Assembly: GCF_001696535.1 (NCBI RefSeq)
Contig: NZ_MBQE01000003.1
Location: 372,001-436,000 of the forward strand
Reading direction: 5' to 3'
Length of the DNA stretch: 64,000 nucleotides
Source of the DNA: Stappia indica
GTDB lineage: Bacteria; Pseudomonadota; Alphaproteobacteria; Rhizobiales; Stappiaceae
Position numbers and translations under genes: made by a program
In this document: positions 1-8,772 of the stretch, piece by piece
Layout of the letters: every line of letters starts with the position of its first letter
How positions within the stretch are numbered: position 1 is the first letter of the stretch
Notes under the pieces: model-generated
Databases searched by the model: none
What the model saw: only the letters and a program-made list of their open reading frames with translations
Told to the model about the DNA's origin: nothing

Positions 1-200
1 GCGTCGTGCCGTCCACGAGAGAAAAGGTGGTGCCCCATCTGGGCTCGTCCGCGTTGTCGGAAGGGTCTTTTCGGGGAGAAACAATGGCGTAACAAAGATG
101 TGTCCGGATTGTGAAGTCGGATCTATTCAGGAAATCTGCGGGGTTTCGCCGCGTTGCTCAGAATATATAGGTACAAACGACAGGGGTTGCGGAAACGAAA

Positions 201-225
201 CAGCCCCGGAGAGGCTCCGGGGCTG
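201..225 (-). terminator. Terminator hairpin after the MBL-fold hydrolase gene
   Basis: A perfect 11-bp stem (CAGCCCCGGAG / CTCCGGGGCTG) with a 3-base loop lies about 50 bases beyond the stop codon of the leftward hydrolase gene. Read leftward it is followed by a T-rich stretch (TTTCGTTTCC), the layout of an intrinsic terminator for that gene. The remaining sequence of positions 1-275 holds no coding region I can support. Confidence 0.75.
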
Positions 226-275
226 CGACTGTCACACGGCTTGTAGGCGGGCGAATGGCCCGAAAGGCGAATTCG

Positions 276-1244
276 TCAAAGGGCGAACTGATAGGCCGCC
301 GGGTTCCAGCGGTAGCTTTCGCCGGTCGCCTGGATGTAGCCGAGGGCCGGGAAAGGCATGTGATAGCCAGTGACCGGGACCCCGTCGGTCGCCACCATGT
401 CGAAGATCCGCTTGCGTGTCGCGGCGGCCTTCTCCTTGTCCATGTCGAAGCGGACATGCCAGTCCGGCCGCTGGATCGAGGCGACGAAATGGTTGGCGAC
501 GTCGCCCCAGATCAGCAGCCGCTTGCCGCCGCTCTCCACGTGGAAGGACATGTGGCCCGGCGTGTGGCCGGAGGTGTCGATACCGGTGATGCCGGAGACC
601 ACCTCGCCGCCGTCGCCGATGAAGGTCATCTTCTCGGCCAGCGGCGTGACGTTGGAGCGCACCAGCGTGGCGACGCGCTCGGTCGGGCCGGACATGCGCT
701 CCTCGGCGGACCAGAAGTCGTACTCGGCCTGGCCGGCGACATAGCGGGCATTCGGATAGGTCGGCGCGCCGCCGCTCATCAATCCGCCGATATGGTCCGG
801 GTGCATGTGGGTCAGCACGACGATGTCGACCTGCTCCGGCGTGTAGCCGGCCGCCGCAAGCTGGCTCGCCAGCGTGCCGGCGTCGCCGCCGAGGCCCGTG
901 TCGAACAGGATCAGCTGCGAGCCGGTGTTGACGAGCACCGGCGTGAAGCCGTTGACCATCTTCTCGGACGGCAGGTTGTTGGCCTCCAGCAGCTCGGCGA
1001 CGGTGCCGGCCTCCTGGTTCTCGCCGAAGGTCGGGTGCGGCCCGTCCATGGCGCGCGCCGCATCGAGAATGGTGGTGACCTCGAAGTCGCCGAGCTTGAT
1101 GCGGTTGAAGTTCGGGTTTGCTGCGCCGAGCATCGGGGCCTCCGCGCGCGCGCGCGTCGCGCCGGAAATGACGGCCGGGGCCGCAATGGCGGTGACGGCA
1201 GCCCCTGTCAGCAGCGTCCGGCGGTTGAGACTGAGTTCGATCAT
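276..1244 (-). CDS. Tat-exported MBL-fold metallo-hydrolase
   Basis: A 322-residue metallo-beta-lactamase-fold hydrolase. The N-terminus has a twin-arginine signal (NRRTLL at residues 7-12, a hydrophobic stretch, then a likely cleavage after RARA near residue 34), so the folded, probably zinc-loaded enzyme should be exported by Tat to the periplasm. The metal motif HMHPDH is at residues 146-151, and later histidines in GHTPGHMSFH and GYHMPFP complete a dinuclear site. Lactonases, glyoxalase II-like hydrolases and AHL-degrading enzymes share this fold, and the sequence alone does not fix the substrate. It is a single-gene unit with its own terminator downstream and a 15-base tandem duplication just upstream of the start. 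Confidence 0.85.
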   Translation of the reverse strand: MIELSLNRRTLLTGAAVTAIAAPAVISGATRARAEAPMLGAANPNFNRIKLGDFEVTTILDAARAMDGPHPTFGENQEAGTVAELLEANNLPSEKMVNGFTPVLVNTGSQLILFDTGLGGDAGTLASQLAAAGYTPEQVDIVVLTHMHPDHIGGLMSGGAPTYPNARYVAGQAEYDFWSAEERMSGPTERVATLVRSNVTPLAEKMTFIGDGGEVVSGITGIDTSGHTPGHMSFHVESGGKRLLIWGDVANHFVASIQRPDWHVRFDMDKEKAAATRKRIFDMVATDGVPVTGYHMPFPALGYIQATGESYRWNPAAYQFAL

Positions 1245-1260
1245 GTCGTTCTACCCTCCC

Positions 1261-1290
1261 TGGGATCAACAAAGCTGGGATCAACAAAGC
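1261..1290. repeat. 15-bp perfect tandem duplication
   Basis: The unit TGGGATCAACAAAGC occurs twice head to tail with no mismatch, immediately upstream of the leftward MBL-fold hydrolase gene and so in its 5' leader or promoter. It looks like a recent slippage or duplication event. Confidence 0.9.
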
Positions 1291-1378
1291 TCCGTTGCGG
1301 CACTTAGGCCCCGCCGGCATCGGGGGAAGCGGCGATCACGCATCCGTGAAGCAAGGGCCCGCGCGGGCGGGCGGCGGC

Positions 1379-1936
1379 TCAGGCCTCGCGCAGCTTGCCG
1401 CGCTTCAGGTGCTCGTCGAGCCGGGGCATGATCTCCACGAAGTTGCAGGGCATGTGCCGGTAGTCGAGCTGCCATTTGAGAATGCCGTCCCAGGCATCCT
1501 TGCAGGCGCCGGGGGAGCCGGGCAGGACGAAGACATAGGTGGCGTCGATCACGCCGCCGGTCGCGCGCGACTGGATCGTCGAGGTGCCGATCTTGTCGTA
1601 GGAGATGCGGTGGAAGACCTCGGAAAAGCCGTCCATCTTCTTCTCGAACAGCGGCTCGATGGCCTCCGGCGTGACGTCGCGCCCGGTGAAGCCGGTGCCG
1701 CCGGTGGTGATCACCACGTCGACGTCCGGCGAGGCGGTCCAGGCCTTCACGGCTGCCCGGATCTTCTCCACGTCGTCGGTGACGATGGCGCGGTCGGCAA
1801 GGCGGTGGCCGGCCTCCTGCAGCCGGGCGACCAGCGTGCCGCCGGAGCGGTCCTCCTCCAGCGAGCGGGTGTCCGACACGGTGAGGACGGCAATGTTGAG
1901 CGGAACGAAGGGGCGGCTGTCATCAATGCGATGCAT
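1379..1936 (-). CDS. moaB: Molybdenum cofactor biosynthesis protein B (MoaB)
   Basis: A 185-residue MoaB/MogA-type protein of the molybdopterin-binding fold, which adenylylates molybdopterin before molybdate insertion. The family signature TTGGTGFTGRDVTPEA is at about residues 78-91, and the start (PLNIAVLTVSDTRS) is typical. I chose the ATG at 1936 because the reading frame upstream of it looks non-coding and the family starts close to this point. No other moa or moe gene is nearby. It is transcribed away from the ceramidase-like gene across a 116-base gap. Confidence 0.9.
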   Translation of the reverse strand: MHRIDDSRPFVPLNIAVLTVSDTRSLEEDRSGGTLVARLQEAGHRLADRAIVTDDVEKIRAAVKAWTASPDVDVVITTGGTGFTGRDVTPEAIEPLFEKKMDGFSEVFHRISYDKIGTSTIQSRATGGVIDATYVFVLPGSPGACKDAWDGILKWQLDYRHMPCNFVEIMPRLDEHLKRGKLREA

Positions 1937-2052
1937 CGGCGTGATGATCCTCTTGCGGCCTGACGGCGGGTAGCATTTGCCCGCAAGGATAGGGCGGGTC
2001 ACACTCGGGCGCCAGAGATGCCAACGCGTCGGCGGGGGCAGGGGAGCGGAAG

Positions 2053-2733
2053 ATGGACTGGACGACACCGATCGATGCCTATTGCGAGCGGCTGGGACCG
2101 GAGTTCTGGTCCGAGCCGGTCAATGCGGTCACCAACGGCGCCTTCCTGCTGGCGGCCTTCGCCGCCTGGATGCTGTGGCGCCGGCAGGCGGCGGGCGATG
2201 GCGGCACCTTGTTCCTGATCGTGGTGGTGGCCTGCGTCGGCATCGGCTCGTTCCTGTTCCACACCGTCGCCACCCGCTGGGCGGCACTGGCCGACGTGCT
2301 GCCGATCGCGGTGTTCATCTACGCCTATTTCTTCCTGGCGATGCGGCGGATCCTGCGGCTCGGTCTCGCCTGGTCGATCGGCGTGACGCTGGCGTTTCTT
2401 GCGGCGAGCTACGGCGCGGCGCCGCTCCTGTCGCAGGTGCTCGGATCTTCCGCCGGCTATGCACCGGCAGCCCTCGCGATTTTCGCCGTGGCGGCGGCCG
2501 CGGCACGGCGCTGTCCGCCGGCCAGCATGCCTCTGGCGCTGACCGGAGCGATCTTCGTAATTTCGCTTGCTTTCAGAACGAGTGATATCCCATTTTGCCC
2601 GTCTTTCCCTTTGGGGACGCATTTCGTATGGCATTGCCTGAACGCGCTGGTCCTGTACCTGCTGATTCGCATTCTCGTCCTGGTCGCGCCGGTTTACCGC
2701 GCTGTCGACAGGACGGACACGAACAGCCGGTGA
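2053..2733 (+). CDS. Ceramidase-family integral membrane protein
   Basis: A 226-residue membrane protein with about seven hydrophobic segments, matching the alkaline ceramidase family (amide hydrolases related to CREST/PAQR proteins). Family hallmarks are visible: YCER...FWSEPVNAVTNGAF at the N-terminus, Ser66 and His70 in GSFLFHTVATRW, Asp81 in LADVLP, and His190/His194 in THFVWHCLNA near the C-terminus. These are the expected zinc and catalytic residues. The substrate in bacteria is not established; a ceramide or another N-acyl amide is the family expectation. The malic enzyme gene follows 61 bases downstream. Confidence 0.8.
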   Translation: MDWTTPIDAYCERLGPEFWSEPVNAVTNGAFLLAAFAAWMLWRRQAAGDGGTLFLIVVVACVGIGSFLFHTVATRWAALADVLPIAVFIYAYFFLAMRRILRLGLAWSIGVTLAFLAASYGAAPLLSQVLGSSAGYAPAALAIFAVAAAAARRCPPASMPLALTGAIFVISLAFRTSDIPFCPSFPLGTHFVWHCLNALVLYLLIRILVLVAPVYRAVDRTDTNSR

Positions 2734-2794
2734 CCGCGCCGTCCCGGATGTGCCGACAGCCCTGCCGCCAGCCAGCATCGAGTAGTGGATCGCG

Positions 2795-5098
2795 ATGACC
2801 GACAAGAAAACCGACAATACGCCCGTCAACGATCTGGATGAGGCCGCGCTCTATTTCCACCGCCATCCGCGCCCGGGAAAGCTGGAGATCCAGTCGACCA
2901 AGCCGCTGGGCAACCAGCGCGACCTGGCGCTGGCCTATTCGCCGGGCGTCGCGGCTCCTTGCCTTGAGATCGCCCGCGATCCCTCGCTCGCCGCCGAATA
3001 CACCGCGCGCGGCAACCTCGTCGGCGTTGTGTCGAACGGCACCGCAGTGCTGGGCCTCGGCGCCATCGGTCCGCTGGCCTCCAAGCCGGTGATGGAAGGC
3101 AAGGCCGTCCTCTTCAAGAAGTTTGCCGGCATCGACGTCTTCGACATCGAGGTGGACGAGCTGGACGTCGACAAGTTCGTCGATGCGGTCGCCGTGCTCG
3201 AGCCGACCTTCGGCGGCATCAACCTAGAGGACATCAAGGCCCCCGAATGCTTCATGATCGAGCGCGCCCTGCGCGAGCGGATGAACATTCCGGTCTTCCA
3301 TGACGACCAGCACGGCACGGCGATCATCGTCGCGGCGGCCGTGAAGAACGCGCTGGAACTGGCCGGCAAAGACATCGCGGCGGTGAAGATCGTCGCCTCC
3401 GGCGCGGGCGCGGCAGCGCTCGCCTGCCTCAACCTGCTGGTCTCGCTCGGCGCCTCGCGCGAGAACATCTTCGTCAGCGACATCGAGGGTGTCGTCTACA
3501 AGGGCCGCGAGACCCTGATGGACGAGTGGAAGTCGGTCTTCGCGCAGGAAACGGACGCGCGCACGCTGGCCGATGTCATCCCCGGCGCCGACGTCTTCCT
3601 CGGCCTGTCGGCCGCCGGCGTGCTGAAGCCGGAGATGGTCGAGGCGATGGCCGAAAAGCCGCTGATCATGGCGCTGGCCAACCCCAAGCCGGAGATCATG
3701 CCGGAAGCCGCGCTTGCCGTGCGCAACGACGTGATGATGTGCACCGGGCGGTCGGACTATCCGAACCAGGTCAACAACGTCCTGTGCTTCCCCTACATTT
3801 TCCGCGGCGCGCTGGACGTGGGCGCGACCACGATCAACGAGGAGATGAAGCTCGCCGCCGTGACCGCCATCGCGGAGCTGGCGCGCGAGGAGCCCTCGGA
3901 AGTGGCGGCGCGCGCCTATGGCGGCGTGACCGAGACCTTCGGCCCGAAATACCTGATCCCTTCGCCGTTCGACCAGCGCCTGATCCTGCGCATCGCCCCG
4001 GCGGTGGCCCGCGCGGCGATGGAGACCGGCGTCGCGATGCGGCCGATCGACGACTTCGACGCCTATCACGACCGGCTGAACCGCTTCGTGTTCCGCTCCG
4101 GCATGATCATGAAGCCGATCATCGCCGCCGCCCGCTCCAGCGAGACGCGGATCATCTATTCCAACGGCGAGGACGAGCGCGTGCTGCGCGCGGCGCAGGT
4201 GCTGCTGGAAGACCGGCTGGCGCGCCCGATCCTGATCGGCCGTCCCTCGGTGATCGAGAGCCGCTGCGAGCGCTTCGGCCTGAAGATCCGTCCGGGTCGC
4301 GACTTCGAGTTCATCAACCCGGAAGACGATCCGCGGTATCGCGACTATGTCGACACGCTGTTCACGCTGGTCGGCCGGCGTGGCGTGACGCCGGAAGCGG
4401 CCCGCACCATGGTGCGCTCCAACACCACGGTGATCGGCGCGCTGGCCCTGCACCGGGGCGAGGCGGATGCGCTGATCTGCGGCCTGGAAGGGCGCTACTC
4501 CAAGCACCTTGCCGACGTGCGCGGCATCATCGGCAATGCGCCGGGCGTGCAGGACTTCTCGGCGCTGTCGCTGCTGATCAACTCGAACGGCGCGACCTTC
4601 TTCACCGACACCTATGTCACCATCGATCCTTCGGCGCGCGAGATCGCCGAGACGACGATGTTGGCGGCCGAGGAAATCCGCCGCTTCGGCATCACGCCGC
4701 GCGCGGCGCTCCTGTCCGCGTCGAACTTCGGCTCCCGCGACATGGCCTCGGCCGACAAGATGCGCGCCGCCCTGGAGCTGCTGAAGGAGATGGCGCCGGA
4801 TCTGGAAGTCGACGGCGAGATGCACGGCGACAGCGCCCTGTCGCTGGCCATGCGCGGCCGGGTGATGCCGGATTCGCGCCTGACCGGAGAGGCGAACCTT
4901 CTCGTCTTCCCCTCGCTCGACGCCGCCAACATCGCGCTCAACCTGGTGAAGGTGATGACCGACAGCCTGCATGTCGGCCCGATCCTGCTCGGCACCGCAA
5001 AGCCGGTGCACATCCTGACGCCGTCGGTCACCTCGCGCGGCGTCGTCAACATGTCCGCCTTCGCCGCCGTGGAGGCGCAGACGCGAAATCGCACCTGA
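2795..5098 (+). CDS. maeB: NADP-dependent malic enzyme (MaeB-type fusion)
   Basis: A 767-residue cytoplasmic enzyme that decarboxylates malate to pyruvate with NADP. Residues 1 to about 430 form the malic enzyme part: YSPGVAAPC near residue 48, the metal-binding FHDDQHGTA near 170, and the Rossmann segment [13 protein letters not shown]. Residues from about 440 form a phosphotransacetylase-like domain, which in characterised MaeB proteins is regulatory rather than catalytic. The length is normal for the fusion class found in alphaproteobacteria and enterics. The stop codon sits in the loop of an intrinsic terminator, so the flavodoxin-like gene downstream is probably transcribed separately. 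Confidence 0.95.
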   Translation: MTDKKTDNTPVNDLDEAALYFHRHPRPGKLEIQSTKPLGNQRDLALAYSPGVAAPCLEIARDPSLAAEYTARGNLVGVVSNGTAVLGLGAIGPLASKPVMEGKAVLFKKFAGIDVFDIEVDELDVDKFVDAVAVLEPTFGGINLEDIKAPECFMIERALRERMNIPVFHDDQHGTAIIVAAAVKNALELAGKDIAAVKIVASGAGAAALACLNLLVSLGASRENIFVSDIEGVVYKGRETLMDEWKSVFAQETDARTLADVIPGADVFLGLSAAGVLKPEMVEAMAEKPLIMALANPKPEIMPEAALAVRNDVMMCTGRSDYPNQVNNVLCFPYIFRGALDVGATTINEEMKLAAVTAIAELAREEPSEVAARAYGGVTETFGPKYLIPSPFDQRLILRIAPAVARAAMETGVAMRPIDDFDAYHDRLNRFVFRSGMIMKPIIAAARSSETRIIYSNGEDERVLRAAQVLLEDRLARPILIGRPSVIESRCERFGLKIRPGRDFEFINPEDDPRYRDYVDTLFTLVGRRGVTPEAARTMVRSNTTVIGALALHRGEADALICGLEGRYSKHLADVRGIIGNAPGVQDFSALSLLINSNGATFFTDTYVTIDPSAREIAETTMLAAEEIRRFGITPRAALLSASNFGSRDMASADKMRAALELLKEMAPDLEVDGEMHGDSALSLAMRGRVMPDSRLTGEANLLVFPSLDAANIALNLVKVMTDSLHVGPILLGTAKPVHILTPSVTSRGVVNMSAFAAVEAQTRNRT

Positions 5099-5109
5099 GG
5101 GTGCGATTT
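5086..5109 (+). terminator. maeB terminator containing the stop codon
   Basis: The arms AAATCGCACC and GGTGCGATTT form a perfect 10-bp stem around the loop TGAG. The maeB stop codon TGA is inside this loop, so a ribosome finishing maeB would cover the hairpin. CCTTTG follows; there is no long T run. Confidence 0.7.
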
Positions 5110-5201
5110 CCTTTGCCGGCTACATCTTGATCGTGTTGACTTCCGTCATGAAAGCTTCGTCCGCCTGATGCAACCTGCAAGGCCGGACGCGGCACGGCAG
5201 G

Positions 5202-5768
5202 ATGGACGGAATGGCACACTTCCTCGTGGTCTACGCCACGACCGAGGGACAGACGCGCAGGATATCGGAGCAGGTGGCCGCGCAGCTCAAGGGCGCGGGG
5301 CATAGCGCGACCCTGGTCGATGCCAGGGCAGCGGCCTCGCTGGAGCTGGGCTCGTTCGATGCGGCGGTGCTCGCCGCCTCGCTGCATGTCGGCCGTCACC
5401 AGCCGGAAATGCTCGACTTCATCCGCCGGCAACGCGTGCGGCTCGACCGGGTGCCGACCGCCTTCATCTCCGTCAGTCTGTCGGCATCGTCCACGGAGGC
5501 GCAGGACATCGCCAATGCCCGCGAGGCGGCAGAAGCGATGTTCGACGAGCTAGATTGGGAGCCGACGCATCTGCATCTGGCGGCGGGCGCCGTGCACGAC
5601 CGGCAGATGGGCGCGCTGAAGCGCTGGGTGATCCACCGCATCCTGCGGCAGAAGGGCGTGGAGATGGCGCCGTCCGGCGACATGGAGTTCACCGATTGGC
5701 CGGCGCTGGAGCGCTTCGTCGACACGTTCGTGCGCGAGACGCTGGAGGCGGGCAGGGAATTCGCCTGA
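5202..5768 (+). CDS. Flavodoxin-domain protein, HemG-like
   Basis: A 188-residue flavodoxin-fold protein. The FMN phosphate-binding loop YATTEGQTRRIS is at the N-terminus, followed by the strand VLAASLHVGRHQPEM seen in menaquinone-dependent protoporphyrinogen oxidases (HemG) and related flavodoxins. HemG-like function in haem synthesis is possible, but no haem gene is close by and many alphaproteobacterial homologues are uncharacterised. The start could be the ATG at 5202 or 5211; the second leaves the shorter N-terminus usual for flavodoxins. It lies 103 bases after maeB. Confidence 0.75.
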   Translation: MDGMAHFLVVYATTEGQTRRISEQVAAQLKGAGHSATLVDARAAASLELGSFDAAVLAASLHVGRHQPEMLDFIRRQRVRLDRVPTAFISVSLSASSTEAQDIANAREAAEAMFDELDWEPTHLHLAAGAVHDRQMGALKRWVIHRILRQKGVEMAPSGDMEFTDWPALERFVDTFVRETLEAGREFA

Positions 5769-5816
5769 CGACGTTTCCCTGCCTGCGCTTGTCCGGGCCG
5801 CGGCTGCGGCCGTCTC

Positions 5817-7496
5817 TTACATGTTCGGGTAGTTCGGGCCGCCCGCGCCTTCCGGAACCGTCCAGGTGATGTTCTGGTTCGGGTCCTTGATGTCGCACGT
5901 CTTGCAGTGGACGCAGTTCTGCGAGTTGATCTGGAAGCGCGGGGCGTCCTCGCCTTCCTCGATCCACTCGTAGACGCCGGCCGGGCAATAGCGGTTCGAA
6001 GGCCCGGCATAGACATCGTGCTCCGATGCCTTCTGCAGCGCCATGTCCTTCACCTTGAGGTGGATCGGCTGGTCTTCCTCGTGGTTGGTGTTCGACAGGA
6101 ACACCGAGGAGAGCTTGTCGAAGGACACCTTGCCGTCCGGCTTGGGATAGGCGATCGGGCTGTGCTTCGCGGCCGGCTCCAGGCTCTCCGAATCCCGCTT
6201 GCCGTGCGAGACGGTGCCGAAGAAGGAGAAGCCGAACAGCTCGTTCGTCCACATGTCGAGGCCGCCGAGCATGGTGCCGAGCAGCGTGCCGTAGCGCGAC
6301 AGCAGCGGCTTGACGTTGCGGACTTTCTTCAGGTCCTGGCCGATCTCGCTTTCGCGCCAGGCCGTGTCGTAGCCGGCAAGCTCGGCATTCGTCTCGCCGC
6401 GGCCGAGCGCGGCCATGACTTCCTCCGCCGCCAGCATGCCGGACAGCATCGCGTTGTGCGAGCCCTTGATGCGCGGCACGTTGACGAAGCCGGCGGAGCA
6501 GCCGATCAGCAGGCCGCCGGGGAAGGAGAGCTTGGGCACCGACTGGAAGCCACCCTCGGTGATCGCGCGCGCGCCGTAGGAAATGCGCTTGCCGCCCTCG
6601 AACGTCTCGCGGATCGCCGGATGGGTCTTGAACCGCTGGAACTCCTCGAACGGGGAGAGGTAGGGGTTCTTGTAGTTGAGGTGAACAACGAAGCCGACCG
6701 CGACCTGGTTGTCCTCAAGGTGATAGAGGAACGAGCCGCCGCCGGTCTTGTTGTCGAGCGGCCAGCCGAAGCTGTGCTGAACGAGGCCCGGGCGGTGCTT
6801 GGACGGGTCGACCTGCCACAGCTCCTTGATGCCGATGCCGAACTTCGGCACGTCGGAATTCGCATCGAGATCGAAGCGGGCGATCAGCTCCTTGGCCAGC
6901 GATCCGCGCACGCCCTCGGCGATGAGGACATACTTGCCGCGCAGCTCCATGCCGCGGGTGAAATTGGCATTGGGCTTGCCGTCCCGGCCGATGCCCATGT
7001 CGCCGGTGGCAACGCCGACCACGGCGCCGGTGTCGTCGTAAAGCACTTCGGCCGCGGCAAAGCCGGGATAGATCTCGACGCCGAGCGCCTCGGCCTTCTC
7101 CGCCAGCCAGCGGCAGACATTGCCGAGCGAGACGATGTAGTTGCCGTGATTGTTCATCAGGGACGGCATCATGATGTTCGGCAGCCGCATGGAGCCTGCG
7201 GGGCCCAGCACCAGGAAATGGTCGGCGGTCACCGGCGTCTTGAAGGGCGTGTCGGCCTCCTCGCGCCAGCCCGGCAGCAGCCGGTCGACGCCGATGGGAT
7301 CCACCACCGCGCCCGACAGGATGTGGGCGCCGACCTCGGAGCCCTTTTCCAGCACGACGACGGACAGCTCTTCGCCCTTTTCATTGGCGATCTGCTTGAG
7401 CCTGATGGCCGCCGACAGTCCCGCCGGTCCCGCGCCGACGATGACGACGTCGAACTCCATGCTCTCGCGTTCGCCAAGCGTCTCCGTGTCGCTCAT
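5817..7496 (-). CDS. Electron transfer flavoprotein-ubiquinone oxidoreductase
   Basis: A 559-residue membrane-associated ETF dehydrogenase that passes electrons from reduced ETF, charged by acyl-CoA and amino-acid dehydrogenases, to ubiquinone. The FAD-binding VVIVGAGPAGLSAA is near residue 20, and the C-terminal 4Fe-4S ferredoxin-like segment has Cys in CPAGVYEW and in NCVHCKTCDIKDP. Length and ending (NYPNM) are typical. I placed the start at 7496 (MSDTETLGERE) because the frame upstream is not protein-like. It is divergent from the uracil-DNA glycosylase gene. An ACGTTTACGT-containing element about 100 bases upstream also occurs before the acyl-CoA dehydrogenase gene at 62 kb. Confidence 0.95.
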   Translation of the reverse strand: MSDTETLGERESMEFDVVIVGAGPAGLSAAIRLKQIANEKGEELSVVVLEKGSEVGAHILSGAVVDPIGVDRLLPGWREEADTPFKTPVTADHFLVLGPAGSMRLPNIMMPSLMNNHGNYIVSLGNVCRWLAEKAEALGVEIYPGFAAAEVLYDDTGAVVGVATGDMGIGRDGKPNANFTRGMELRGKYVLIAEGVRGSLAKELIARFDLDANSDVPKFGIGIKELWQVDPSKHRPGLVQHSFGWPLDNKTGGGSFLYHLEDNQVAVGFVVHLNYKNPYLSPFEEFQRFKTHPAIRETFEGGKRISYGARAITEGGFQSVPKLSFPGGLLIGCSAGFVNVPRIKGSHNAMLSGMLAAEEVMAALGRGETNAELAGYDTAWRESEIGQDLKKVRNVKPLLSRYGTLLGTMLGGLDMWTNELFGFSFFGTVSHGKRDSESLEPAAKHSPIAYPKPDGKVSFDKLSSVFLSNTNHEEDQPIHLKVKDMALQKASEHDVYAGPSNRYCPAGVYEWIEEGEDAPRFQINSQNCVHCKTCDIKDPNQNITWTVPEGAGGPNYPNM

Positions 7497-7592
7497 GCCT
7501 CTCTCCCTCTCGTGCCGCGTGCCTCGGTCTAAGGGTTTCTGTTTAGTGCAGCGCGAAAGAGGCCGCAATGTCGATAAACCGATGGCAGTTAT

Positions 7593-7608
7593 ATGACGTT
7601 TACGTAAG
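7593..7608. promoter_or_regulatory. TGACGTTTACGT element upstream of ETF-QO
   Basis: ATGACGTTTACGTAAG lies 97-112 bases upstream of the ETF-QO start. It shares the 12-mer TGACGTTTACGT with a site 91-107 bases upstream of the acyl-CoA dehydrogenase gene. It resembles, from memory, the motif of the MerR-family regulator LiuR, which controls acyl-CoA and branched-chain amino acid catabolism in proteobacteria. No liuR gene is in this window. Confidence 0.45.
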
Positions 7609-7686
7609 AGTAATATTCGAAACCCTTTGCCGGACGTCAAGGTCGGGGCAATTGCGCTTGTCCCGGCGATGCGGCACAACAGCGGC

Positions 7687-8685
7687 ATGGAACCTGCTGA
7701 CCCGACCGACCAGAGGCAAGACGACCGTCCGTCCGTGATGGATGGGGAGGGCGAGCGCAAGGTGTCCTCGGCGCTCGAGGCGCTGCTCGACTTCTATATC
7801 TCCGCGGGAGCCGACGGCTGGCTGGAGCTGGACCCGGCGGACGCCTTCGCCCTGTCCGAGGCGCCGCGCCCCGCTGCACCGCCGCAAGCCGGGCGCATGG
7901 CGCCGGCCGCAATGCAATCTGCCATGCAATCCGCCGCACCGGCGGCGCCCGCGCGGCAGATGCCGCCCCAATCTCCGCAACCGCGATCTGCTCCGCCGAT
8001 GCAGCCGGCGCCCGCTCATGCACCGGGCGCGCCGGTGGGCGGTGCCGCGGTCGTTCCGGGCGATGAAGTGGTGGTTGCTGCCCGCGAGGCGGCGCGTTCG
8101 GCAGCGACGCTGGACGAACTGCGCGAGACGCTGGCCCGTTTCGACGGCTGCAATCTCAAGCTCACCGCCAAGTCCCTGGTCTTCGCCGACGGGCCGGCGG
8201 ATGCGAAGGTGATGTTCGTCGGCGAGGCGCCGGGCCGGGAGGAAGATGCGCGCGGGCTGCCCTTCGTCGGGCGCTCGGGCCAGCTTCTCGACCGGATGCT
8301 GGAGGCCATCGGCCTGGCGCGCGGCGAGGTCTACATCACCAATGTCGTGCCCTGGCGCCCGCCGGGTAACCGCACGCCGAGCCCGCAGGAAACCGAGATC
8401 TGCAAGCCCTTCGTGCTGCGCCAGATCGAGCTGGTGCGGCCCAAGGTGCTGGTGTTCCTCGGCGGGGCCTCGGCCAAGGCGCTGACCGGCGTGCAGGACG
8501 GCATCCTGCGGCTGCGCGGGCGCTGGCTGGAACTGCCTCTGGGGCCGACCGCGCAAGGGGCGACGATCCGGGCGATGGCGACGCTGCATCCGGCCTACCT
8601 GCTGCGCAGCCCGGTGCAGAAGCGCTATGCTTGGCGCGATTTCCTGGCCATCAAGGCCGCGCTGGACGAAGCTTCGGGCAGCTGA
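7687..8685 (+). CDS. Uracil-DNA glycosylase (family 4/5-like)
   Basis: A 332-residue protein. An N-terminal helical part and a Pro/Ala-rich linker (about residues 60-115) precede the glycosylase domain. Motifs of family 4-type uracil-DNA glycosylases are clear: GEAPGREEDARGLPFVGRSG near residue 179, NVVPWRPPGNRTP, and the C-terminal TLHPAYLLR. It removes uracil from DNA after cytosine deamination. Only two of the four cysteines that bind the iron-sulfur cluster in family 4 seem present (FDGC and EICKPF); the positions of the first CxxC cysteine and of NVVKCRPP hold Phe and Trp. The ATG at 7687 is chosen over a further-upstream start at 7627. Confidence 0.88.
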   Translation: MEPADPTDQRQDDRPSVMDGEGERKVSSALEALLDFYISAGADGWLELDPADAFALSEAPRPAAPPQAGRMAPAAMQSAMQSAAPAAPARQMPPQSPQPRSAPPMQPAPAHAPGAPVGGAAVVPGDEVVVAAREAARSAATLDELRETLARFDGCNLKLTAKSLVFADGPADAKVMFVGEAPGREEDARGLPFVGRSGQLLDRMLEAIGLARGEVYITNVVPWRPPGNRTPSPQETEICKPFVLRQIELVRPKVLVFLGGASAKALTGVQDGILRLRGRWLELPLGPTAQGATIRAMATLHPAYLLRSPVQKRYAWRDFLAIKAALDEASGS

Positions 8686-8772
8686 CGGCGGCTCTTTTAT
8701 CGCCGCGCCGCAGACCTATATCCCGAAGATACAGGTATTTCCGTCAGACCACCCAGAGCCCGAGGACACCCC

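Noticed and set aside
1-100. Possible end of a gene entering from the left
   Set aside because: Several frames are open over this short stretch and none shows a recognisable C-terminus.
98-373. 91-residue open frame at the left edge with several Cys
   Set aside because: It runs through a terminator hairpin and into the antisense of the MBL-fold gene; there is no ribosome site and no recognised family.
3224-5011. Long open frame (595 residues) on the minus strand across the malic enzyme gene
   Set aside because: Shadow of maeB: high GC content suppresses stops on the other strand, and the translated sequence is rich in Arg, His and Gly without family motifs.
5907-7532. 541-residue open frame antisense to ETF-QO
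   Set aside because: Antisense artefact; ETF-QO is clearly the coding strand with cofactor motifs and normal length.
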